From: an uncultured Clostridia bacterium
GTDB taxonomy: Bacteria > Bacillota > Clostridia > Oscillospirales > Acutalibacteraceae
Reading direction: 5' to 3'
Length of the DNA stretch: 64,000 nt
NCBI GenBank assembly: GCA_937884975.1
Contig: CAKZZS010000079.1
Location: 1 to 64,000, forward strand
Shown here piece after piece: positions 8,559-14,647 of the stretch (its first letter is position 1; every line of letters begins with the position of its first letter). The notes beneath the pieces were generated by a model. It saw only the letters and a program-made list of their open reading frames with translations. It was not told the DNA's origin and ran no database searches. The position numbers were made by a program, and so were the translations under genes.

Positions 8559-9052
8559 ACATCCTCTTCCCTGAAGCTTAAAGTGAGCGTATCGTGAGTT
8601 CCGTGAAGCTGGGTGTACTTAACGCCTGCGGCGTCAAACATTCTTTTTGACGCCCTTGTGCCGACGGAGGAAGCGTATTTGTCGGAAAGATAAATAACCT
8701 CCTTTATGCCGCACTGAATAATCGCTTTGGCGCATTCGTTGCACGGAAAAAGGGCGACATAAATCTTACAGCCTTCAAGATTTCTTCCTGCATTATTGAG
8801 AATTGCGTTAAGCTCCGCGTGACAGACGTAAGGATACTTTGTGTCATAATCGCTTTCGGCGTCTCTGTCCCAGGGGAATTCGTCGTCGTCGCAGCCTGCA
8901 GGAAAGCCGTTATAGCCGACCGACATAATCTTATTGTTATTGTCAACTATGCACGCGCCGACCTGGGTGTTCGGATCCTTGCTCCTGTTTGCGGAAAGCA
9001 TTGCTATGCCCATAAAATATTCGTCCCAAGTTATGTAGTTATCTCTTTTCAT
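8555..9052 (-). CDS. Deoxycytidylate (dCMP) deaminase family protein
   Basis: This 165-residue zinc enzyme converts dCMP to dUMP for dTMP synthesis (ComEB family). The zinc site is H78-A-E80 in CHAELNAILN plus PCNEC (Cys104, Cys107), and the TQVGACIVDNNNKI and GYNGFP segments are typical. The ATG at 9052 is preferred: AAAGGAG lies about 8 nt upstream and it overlaps the rarA stop (ATGA). The TTG 27 nt earlier has its site only 2 nt away. It is cotranscribed with rarA, a replication-stress gene. Confidence 0.9.
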   Translation of the reverse strand: MKRDNYITWDEYFMGIAMLSANRSKDPNTQVGACIVDNNNKIMSVGYNGFPAGCDDDEFPWDRDAESDYDTKYPYVCHAELNAILNNAGRNLEGCKIYVALFPCNECAKAIIQCGIKEVIYLSDKYASSVGTRASKRMFDAAGVKYTQLHGTHDTLTLSFREEDV

Positions 9053-10326
9053 TTGCCTTCTCCTTTTATCTTTTTCCAATACTCCTCGGCGGCTTTTTCG
9101 TTTTTATTGTCGCCGTAGGAATAGTATGTTTTATCCTTTAAATTGTCGGGCAGATACTGCTGCTTGACCCAGTGATTCGGAAAATCGTGAGGATACAAAT
9201 AAAACTGCCCCTTATTCGGGTTATCTTCGCCGTCAAAATGCTTATTCTGAAGCTGACGGGGAATTCTTCCGTAATCACCCTTACTGATATCCGCAGCCGC
9301 CATTTCATAACCCATATATGCGGAATTCGATTTCGGCGAATTACACACGAGCACAACCGCGTCCGCAAGAGGTATTCGCGCCTCGGGAAGTCCGACCATA
9401 AATGCCGCGTCAACCGCCGCTTTGACTATAGGAATAATCTGGGGATAGGCAAGTCCCACATCCTCGCATGCGCATACCATAAGACGCCTTGTGGCAGACG
9501 GCAAATCCCCTGCTTCAAGAAGTCGTGCGAGATAGTGTAAAGCCGCATCAGGGTCGCTTCCTCTCATAGATTTCTGGAAAGCGGAAAGAATATCGTAATG
9601 CTCGTCTCCAACCCTGTCATAGCGGAAAGAGTTTTTCTGCGTAATGGCGGTAATTGAATCTCTCGTTATAAGGCGTTTCTTGCCCTTTTCGGGAGTTTTC
9701 GCGCCGAGAACGGACAATTCAACAAAATTAAGCGCTTTTCTCACGTCGCCGCCGGATGCGACCGCAATATCCTCAATAACTCCGTCATCAAGCGTAAAGC
9801 TTTCGTTAAGCTTCTTTGCAAAAAGCCGAAAACCTCTTTCAACTGCAGGCTCAATTTCTTTCGGAGTAATCGACTTGAATTCAAAAACCGTTGAACGGCT
9901 CAGCACCGCCGAATACACATAAAAATACGGGTTTTCCGTAGTGGAAGCGATAAGCGTGATATCCCCGTTTTCAATGTATTCGAGAAGCGACTGCTGCTGC
10001 TTTTTATTGAAATACTGAATCTCGTCAAGGTACAAAAGAATTCCGTTTGGCGCTTCAAGAGTGTTTATTTCGCTGACAACATCGCGTATATCCGAAATCG
10101 AAGCGGACGTACCGTTCAATTTGTGGAGCTTTCGGTTAGTCATATTTGCAATTATTCTTGCAAGCGTGGTTTTACCCGTGCCGGACGGACCGTAAAAAAT
10201 CATATTGGGCAAAATGCCCGATTCGATAATATTGCGAAGCGGTTTCCCAACGCCGAGCAAATGCTCCTGCCCTACCATTTCTTCAATTGTCTGGGGGCGG
10301 ATTCTGTCCGCTAAAGGTGAAGACAT
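9049..10326 (-). CDS. rarA: Replication-associated recombination protein A (AAA+ ATPase)
   Basis: This is the 425-residue RarA/MgsA/WRNIP1 family ATPase, which acts at stalled replication forks with SSB and RecA. The N-terminal PLADRIRPQTIEEMVGQEHLLG is diagnostic. Walker A is GPSGTGKTT (about residues 46-54), Walker B is LYLDEIQYF, sensor 1 is IASTTENPYF, and SRSTVFEF carries the arginine finger. The MgsA C-terminal domain has GDLPSATRRLMVCACEDVGLA and YPHDFPNHWVKQQYLP. A good AGGAGAG site precedes the ATG, and it follows the HAD gene by 2 nt. Confidence 0.95.
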   Translation of the reverse strand: MSSPLADRIRPQTIEEMVGQEHLLGVGKPLRNIIESGILPNMIFYGPSGTGKTTLARIIANMTNRKLHKLNGTSASISDIRDVVSEINTLEAPNGILLYLDEIQYFNKKQQQSLLEYIENGDITLIASTTENPYFYVYSAVLSRSTVFEFKSITPKEIEPAVERGFRLFAKKLNESFTLDDGVIEDIAVASGGDVRKALNFVELSVLGAKTPEKGKKRLITRDSITAITQKNSFRYDRVGDEHYDILSAFQKSMRGSDPDAALHYLARLLEAGDLPSATRRLMVCACEDVGLAYPQIIPIVKAAVDAAFMVGLPEARIPLADAVVLVCNSPKSNSAYMGYEMAAADISKGDYGRIPRQLQNKHFDGEDNPNKGQFYLYPHDFPNHWVKQQYLPDNLKDKTYYSYGDNKNEKAAEEYWKKIKGEGK

Positions 10327-10328
10327 AC

Positions 10329-10988
10329 TTACTCTCCTAAAATAATTCTTGTTATTTCCTCGGGTGTTTCGGCTATGTAATCGGCGCCGTATTTCTTAAA
10401 CTCCTCTTCATTTCCGAAGCCGTAAAGGACGGCTATTACCCGTACGCCTGCTTCCTTTGCGCCGACAATATCGTAAAATCTGTCGCCGACCATAACCGCT
10501 TTTGATTTATCCGTAATGCCGTTCATTGAAAGCGCCTGATTTACAATATCGGTTTTATTCATATGCACCTTGTCCATAGGTGGACAGGAAATGTAATCAA
10601 AATACTTTATCAAATCAAATTTTTCCAAAAGCTTTGTCGCAAACTGGAGCGGCTTTGAGGAAGCAACGGATAGCGACACGCCGTTTTCTTTAAGCGTATT
10701 AAGGGTGTTTTCAATTCCCTTATACGGCGAGCATTCAAACATACCGCCTGCGCGGTAACGCTCGCGGTATTTTTCAATCATCAAATCAATTTCTTCGCCC
10801 TCGAAGCCGAAAACATCGTGAAAGCCCTCGCTCAATGGCGGACCTATCATCTTGTAAAGTTCACTGTCGGGTGGAATGGGAAGCCCGACTTTTTCAAACG
10901 CGTATTTAAGGCAGTTGAAAATGCCCTCTTCGGTGTCGGCAATTGTTCCGTCAAAATCAAAAAAAGCGTAGTCAAATCCGTTTGACAT
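10329..10988 (-). CDS. HAD-family phosphatase (phosphoglycolate phosphatase-like)
   Basis: This 219-residue HAD hydrolase has motif I FFDFDGTIADT, motif II VASSKP, the motif III Lys in NKTDIVNQAL, and motif IV MVGDRFYDIVGAKEAGV, plus a C1 cap. It belongs to the Gph/PpaX/beta-phosphoglucomutase-like group; the substrate cannot be fixed from sequence. It is the first gene of the operon with rarA, the dCMP deaminase and GH27, behind a promoter at 11023-11051. Confidence 0.82.
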   Translation of the reverse strand: MSNGFDYAFFDFDGTIADTEEGIFNCLKYAFEKVGLPIPPDSELYKMIGPPLSEGFHDVFGFEGEEIDLMIEKYRERYRAGGMFECSPYKGIENTLNTLKENGVSLSVASSKPLQFATKLLEKFDLIKYFDYISCPPMDKVHMNKTDIVNQALSMNGITDKSKAVMVGDRFYDIVGAKEAGVRVIAVLYGFGNEEEFKKYGADYIAETPEEITRIILGE

Positions 10989-11022
10989 ATTATTTCTCCG
11001 TATCGTTTGTTCGTTACATTTA

Positions 11023-11051
11023 ATTATAACATAGATTAAGTTTCATTACAA
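11023..11051 (-). promoter_or_regulatory. Sigma-A promoter of the HAD-rarA-dCMP deaminase-GH27 operon
   Basis: On the minus strand, -35 TTGTAA and -10 TATAAT are separated by exactly 17 nt, with a TGT extended -10. It lies about 40 nt before the HAD start. Confidence 0.65.
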
Positions 11052-11061
11052 TAAAAAATAA

Positions 11062-11088
11062 CCCTGCACGAAACATTTTCGCGCAGGG
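11062..11088. terminator. Hairpin in the gene-free stretch 10989-11316
   Basis: CCCTGCACG / CGCGCAGGG form a stem with one mismatch around AAACATTTT. Flanking A- and T-runs on both sides make it terminator-like, but no gene ends directly at it on the plus strand. Confidence 0.4.
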
Positions 11089-11163
11089 CATTTTGTTTCA
11101 AGTTGAGATATGACTTGATTTATATACTCTTCTTTTCGCATATCATTTCTCCGTGTTTTTTCG

Positions 11164-11185
11164 GGACGGGTGACCCGTCCCCTAC
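11164..11185. repeat. Dispersed palindrome, family A (GGACGGGTGACCCGTCC + CCTAC)
   Basis: GGACGGGT/ACCCGTCC around a single G, followed by CCTAC. An identical core is at 39729-39750, and relatives are at 14550-14571, 39681-39705 and 39917-39940. All lie outside genes. Confidence 0.8.
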
Positions 11186-11191
11186 AACAAT

Positions 11192-11238
11192 CCCTCTGTC
11201 AGCCTAACGGCTGACATCTCCCTTTACACAAGGGAGAC
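11192..11238. repeat. Dispersed double-hairpin repeat, family B
   Basis: Two adjacent hairpins, GTCAGCC/GGCTGAC (11198-11215) and CTCCCTT/AAGGGAG (11218-11236). This closely resembles a short repeat widespread in gut Clostridia intergenic regions. That resemblance is recalled, not searched. Confidence 0.65.
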
Positions 11239-11247
11239 TTTTCTGTA

Positions 11248-11279
11248 GGTTGAGATTCTTCACTGCGCTCAGAATAACA
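11248..11279. repeat. Dispersed repeat, family C (GGTTGAGATTCTTC...CTCAGAAT)
   Basis: A nearly identical copy lies at 39756-39787, differing at only a few positions. Both copies sit close downstream of a family A palindrome, so A and C may form one composite element. Confidence 0.75.
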
Positions 11280-11284
11280 AAAGA

Positions 11285-11306
11285 AAAAGACCTTTCGGTC
11301 TTTTTT
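11285..11306 (-). terminator. Terminator of the ireB operon
   Basis: The stem AAAAAGACC / GGTCTTTTT with loop TTTC lies directly after the 95-residue gene on the minus strand, with a U-rich 3' side. Confidence 0.8.
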
Positions 11307-11316
11307 CTTAATAGAA

Positions 11317-11604
11317 TTATTCGTTCTGCGCGAGCGCCCTTGAAAGCCAGACCTCCGCAATATCCATAGCGGCGTAAAGACCCTTTTTCTCGGTGGTCTT
11401 TATAATGCTTTCCTTCGGGGTAAGATTAGGATTAGTTGACACAAGCTGAACCGAAACCTTATCCGCAAGCTCTATGTCGCCAAGCGGCTTCTGAGATTTA
11501 ACCTGAAGCATAATGATAAAGTCATCAGCCATACTGCCGTAATAAATCATATTGCCCTGACGGACAAGCGGCCTGCCCTTATACTCCAAAAACTTTTCAG
11601 CCAT
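11317..11604 (-). CDS. Small conserved protein of unknown function, ireB neighbour
   Basis: This 95-residue soluble protein has no recognised domain. It begins MAEKFLEYKGRPLVRQGNMIYYG and ends in a helix (KKGLYAAMDIAEVWLSRALAQ). The middle is a predicted beta-barrel-like run of alternating hydrophobic residues. It follows ireB by 5 nt with a CAGGTA site and is surely cotranscribed. Similar proteins appear to occur beside IreB in related Clostridia (recollection, not checked), which suggests a cell-envelope-stress or kinase-linked role. Confidence 0.7.
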   Translation of the reverse strand: MAEKFLEYKGRPLVRQGNMIYYGSMADDFIIMLQVKSQKPLGDIELADKVSVQLVSTNPNLTPKESIIKTTEKKGLYAAMDIAEVWLSRALAQNE

Positions 11605-11609
11605 ACTAT

Positions 11610-11864
11610 TTACCTGCTTTCATCCAAATAGTTTTTTACAAGAACCGAAAGCAACTCGTCCCTGTCAATACGGCGAATAAGGCTTCTTGCATTATTATGG
11701 GTTGTGATATAGGTCGGGTCCTCGGAAAGAATGTAACCTACTATCTGGCTGTAAGGGTTATATCCCTTTTCCTGCAACGCGTTATAAACAGTCTGAAGAA
11801 TAATCTTCATCTGCTCCTCGTGGTTATCGGGGATTTTAAACTGTATCGTCTTATCTGTTGCCAT
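11610..11864 (-). CDS. ireB: IreB family regulatory phosphoprotein
   Basis: This 84-residue DUF965/YrzL protein starts MATDKTIQFKIP. In Enterococcus, IreB is phosphorylated by the Ser/Thr kinase IreK on N-terminal Thr residues and tunes cephalosporin resistance; two Thr (Thr3, Thr6) lie in the matching place here. The core GYNPYSQIVGYILSEDPTYITTHNNARSLIRRIDRDELL is highly characteristic. The ATG at 11864 is chosen over an upstream GTG because AGGTG lies 6 nt before it. In many Firmicutes ireB is followed by ruvX; here ruvX lies 34 kb away. Confidence 0.92.
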   Translation of the reverse strand: MATDKTIQFKIPDNHEEQMKIILQTVYNALQEKGYNPYSQIVGYILSEDPTYITTHNNARSLIRRIDRDELLSVLVKNYLDESR

Positions 11865-11904
11865 TTTCAGCACCTACCTCTGCCGTATAATTATTTATCG
11901 ATTT

Positions 11905-11933
11905 ATTTTACACTATTTTTTCACAAATTACAA
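11905..11933 (-). promoter_or_regulatory. Sigma-A promoter of ireB
   Basis: On the minus strand TTGTAA, 17 nt, then TAAAAT preceded by GTG (extended -10), about 40 nt before the ireB start. Confidence 0.55.
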
Positions 11934-11977
11934 GTAAAATCAAGGTTTTATTTTATTTTTTTCGTTTTCGATTTCTA

Positions 11978-12006
11978 TTGACAAGACAATTGTTTTTTTA
12001 GATAAT
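11978..12006 (+). promoter_or_regulatory. Sigma-A promoter of the permuted GH3 gene
   Basis: TTGACA (11978-11983), exactly 17 nt, then GATAAT (12001-12006). It lies 30 nt upstream of the start codon, so the leader is very short. Confidence 0.75.
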
Positions 12007-12036
12007 GGTCATATAAGAAGAAATGGGGTGTTTTTT

Positions 12037-14436
12037 ATGAGCATTGTTGATAAATTAAAGGAAAAGCTTTCCGGCTCCGTTGCGCAGGAATCCTCTGTTG
12101 CAACCACGGAGGATAAGGCTCTTCAGGACGGGTTAAAGGAAAAGGCAAGGCTTCTTGCCGACGAGGGAATTGTGCTTCTTAAAAATGAGAACGAGTTACT
12201 CCCCTTTGACAAAAAGACAAGAGTTGCGGTTTTCGGAAGAGTTCAGTTTGACTATTTCTGCGTCGGCTACGGCTCGGGCGGCGACGTAAACTATCCGTAT
12301 AAGATATCATTTGCTCAAGCTATTGAAGAAGAAAACCTTAATTTCGATAAAAAGGTATTTAACTATTATAAAAACGAATGCGAGTCCAAACCTATTCCGA
12401 AAAGCTTTGTATGGGGCAAATGGCCGTTGAGCTACGATGAATTTGAACTGCCCGAAAGTCTTGTTAAGACCTCGTCCGAAAGCAGTGAAGCGGCAATTGT
12501 CATTTTCGGCAGGGCAGCCGGCGAGGACAGAGATAATGAGCTTAAAAAAGGCAGTTATCTTTTAAGCGAAAAGGAAGAAAAGCTTTTGCTTCTTGTTACA
12601 AAATATTTTAAAAACACAGTTGTTGTTTTCAATTACGGAAACGCTCTGGATTTTTCAGCCGCAGAATATGAAAATGTCAAGGCTGCCGTCTTTGCTCCTC
12701 ACGCAGGAATGGACGGCGGACGGGCGCTTTGCGATATGCTTTGGGGAAAGACTGACCCCAGCGGCCATCTGACCGTAACAGTGCCGAAAAAATATGAGCT
12801 TTTGCCGTCTGCAAAGGATTTCGGCGACGAAAAGACCAACCGCTATACCGAGGATATTTACGTCGGCTACCGTTATTTCGAATCCTTTAGGAAGGACGAC
12901 GTGCTTTATCCCTTCGGCTTTGGTCTTTCATACACCGATTTCAAATGCGAATATTCTTCGGAGAAAAAAGGCGACAAAATAACGGTTAACGCCAAGGTCA
13001 AAAACATCGGAATGCGCAGCGGAAAATATGTTGCACAAGTGTATTTTGAAGCTCCCCAGGGTGAACTCGGAAAGCCATTAAGACAGCTTATCGCCTTTGA
13101 AAAAACCGAGCTTCTTGAGCCTGACGGCGTAAGTGAAGTTGAAATGAGCTTTGATATTAAGGATATGGCTTCCTTTGACGATATGGGCGTTACGGGCAAC
13201 AAGGCGTGCTTTGTGCTCGAAAAGGGTGATTACAAAATTTACGCCGGCGACTGCGTAAGAACCGCAGAAGAAATATTCAGCTTTAAACTCAATAAAACTC
13301 TTGTTACCCGTCAGTGCGAAAACGCTTGCGCAGTAAGGGAAGAATTCAATATCATAAAACCCGTTGTCATAAATGGAAATATGAATTTTATCCCTGCAAA
13401 GGCAGGTATGTCGGGCGTTGACTTAAAGCAGAGAATACTTGACAGAATGCCAGAAGAAACGCCGTTTACGGGTGATAAGGGCATTAAGTTAAAAGATGTA
13501 AAAGACGGCAAAAACACGCTTGACGAATTCGTCTCGCAGCTGTCACCGGAAGAGCTTGATATTCTTTGCAGAGGCGACGTAAAAATGGACTCGCCTTTTG
13601 GACCGAAGGGAAACGCAGGCGCATTCGGAGGTACAGCCGAATCGCTTCGCGAAAAGGGAATCCCGGCGGCTGTCACAACGGACGGACCGAGCGGAATAAG
13701 GCTTGCAGCAAATGCAACCCTTCTTCCGAGCGGAGTGTCAATTGCAAACAGCTTTAACTGCAGTCTGGCAGAGAAAACGTATGAGCTTGTCGGCGAGGAA
13801 ATGAAACTCAAGGGCACGGATATTCTTTTAGGTCCGGGGATAAACATACACCGTAATCCCCTTTGCGGAAGGAACTTTGAGTATTTCTCCGAGGACCCTG
13901 TTTTAACTGGTAAAATGGCGTGCGCATTTGTTTTGGGCGTTCAGTCAAAGGGAAAAAGCGCGTGCCCGAAGCACTTTGCCTGCAACAGTCAGGAAAAGGC
14001 AAGGACAAAGGAGGACTCCGTTCTTTCCGAAAGAGCGCTTCGCGAAATATATCTTAAGCCCTGTGAAATATGCGTCAAAAATGCAAAGCCGAATGTAATA
14101 ATGACCTCGTACAATATGATTAACTCGGTTTACAGTCACTCAAATTACGACCTGTGCACAACTATTCTTCGTAAGGACTGGGGCTACAGCTCGGTCGTAA
14201 TCACCGACTGGTGGATGCGCGAGGTCAAAAATCCCGATTTCAAGGATAATTACGAAAGCGGTTACAGAGTGCGCGCGCAGGCGGACGTGCTTATGCCCGG
14301 AAGCCATTTTATCAACAGAGTCAAGGCGGACGATTCGGCGTTAAAATGCTATAAAAAAGGCTCTCTGACGCTTGGTGAAATGCAGAGAAGCGCAAAGAAT
14401 GTGCTGACATTTTTAATTGAGAATATATTGGAGTAA
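12037..14436 (+). CDS. Circularly permuted GH3 beta-glucosidase-type glycosidase
   Basis: The 799 residues have GH3 domains in reversed order. First comes the GH3 C-terminal alpha/beta domain (AAIVIFGRAAGEDRDNE, DPSGHLTVTVPKK). Then come the junction YPFGFGLSYTDFK and a fibronectin III-like domain (about residues 290-420). Last is the (beta/alpha)8 domain from about residue 480 (TTDGPSGIR, LLGPGINIHRNPLCGRNFEYFSEDP, CPKHFACNSQE). The likely nucleophile is the Asp in VVITDWW, about residue 723. Permuted GH3 enzymes are known from Ruminococcus albus and Butyrivibrio fibrisolvens. There is no signal peptide, so it is cytoplasmic. The ATG at 12037 has GGGGTG 6 nt upstream; the GTG within that site is rejected. 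Confidence 0.9.
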   Translation: MSIVDKLKEKLSGSVAQESSVATTEDKALQDGLKEKARLLADEGIVLLKNENELLPFDKKTRVAVFGRVQFDYFCVGYGSGGDVNYPYKISFAQAIEEENLNFDKKVFNYYKNECESKPIPKSFVWGKWPLSYDEFELPESLVKTSSESSEAAIVIFGRAAGEDRDNELKKGSYLLSEKEEKLLLLVTKYFKNTVVVFNYGNALDFSAAEYENVKAAVFAPHAGMDGGRALCDMLWGKTDPSGHLTVTVPKKYELLPSAKDFGDEKTNRYTEDIYVGYRYFESFRKDDVLYPFGFGLSYTDFKCEYSSEKKGDKITVNAKVKNIGMRSGKYVAQVYFEAPQGELGKPLRQLIAFEKTELLEPDGVSEVEMSFDIKDMASFDDMGVTGNKACFVLEKGDYKIYAGDCVRTAEEIFSFKLNKTLVTRQCENACAVREEFNIIKPVVINGNMNFIPAKAGMSGVDLKQRILDRMPEETPFTGDKGIKLKDVKDGKNTLDEFVSQLSPEELDILCRGDVKMDSPFGPKGNAGAFGGTAESLREKGIPAAVTTDGPSGIRLAANATLLPSGVSIANSFNCSLAEKTYELVGEEMKLKGTDILLGPGINIHRNPLCGRNFEYFSEDPVLTGKMACAFVLGVQSKGKSACPKHFACNSQEKARTKEDSVLSERALREIYLKPCEICVKNAKPNVIMTSYNMINSVYSHSNYDLCTTILRKDWGYSSVVITDWWMREVKNPDFKDNYESGYRVRAQADVLMPGSHFINRVKADDSALKCYKKGSLTLGEMQRSAKNVLTFLIENILE

Positions 14437-14486
14437 ACCAATAAGGTTTTCACTCGCTTGCCGCCATAGAAGCTTTATATGATTTC

Positions 14487-14512
14487 TACGGGAGGGCACA
14501 GAGACCCTCCCA
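14487..14512. repeat. Dispersed palindrome GGGAGGG...CCCTCCC
   Basis: GGGAGGG (14490-14496) and CCCTCCC (14505-14511) surround CACAGAGA, preceded by TAC. It resembles a repeat common between genes in gut Clostridia, and lies in the gap between convergent GH3 genes. Confidence 0.55.
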
Positions 14513-14549
14513 TACACAGTATATGATAATCAACCTCATACCCTGTAGG

Positions 14550-14571
14550 GGGCAGGTTTCCACGCCTGCCC
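14550..14571. repeat. Dispersed palindrome, family A relative
   Basis: GGGCAGG/CCTGCCC, preceded by TGTAG, the flank also present at the 39683 copy. Confidence 0.6.
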
Positions 14572-14601
14572 GTAAAGGCTTCTTCTAAAAATGAATACAA
14601 A

Positions 14602-14633
14602 AAAGGACACAGAATTCCGATTCCGTGTCCTTT
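14602..14633. terminator. Bidirectional terminator between the two GH3 genes
   Basis: AAAGGACACAGAA pairs with TTCCGTGTCCTTT (one mismatch) around TTCCGA; T-rich sequence follows and A-rich sequence precedes. Confidence 0.85.
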
Positions 14634-14647
14634 ATTTTTTTTGACTG

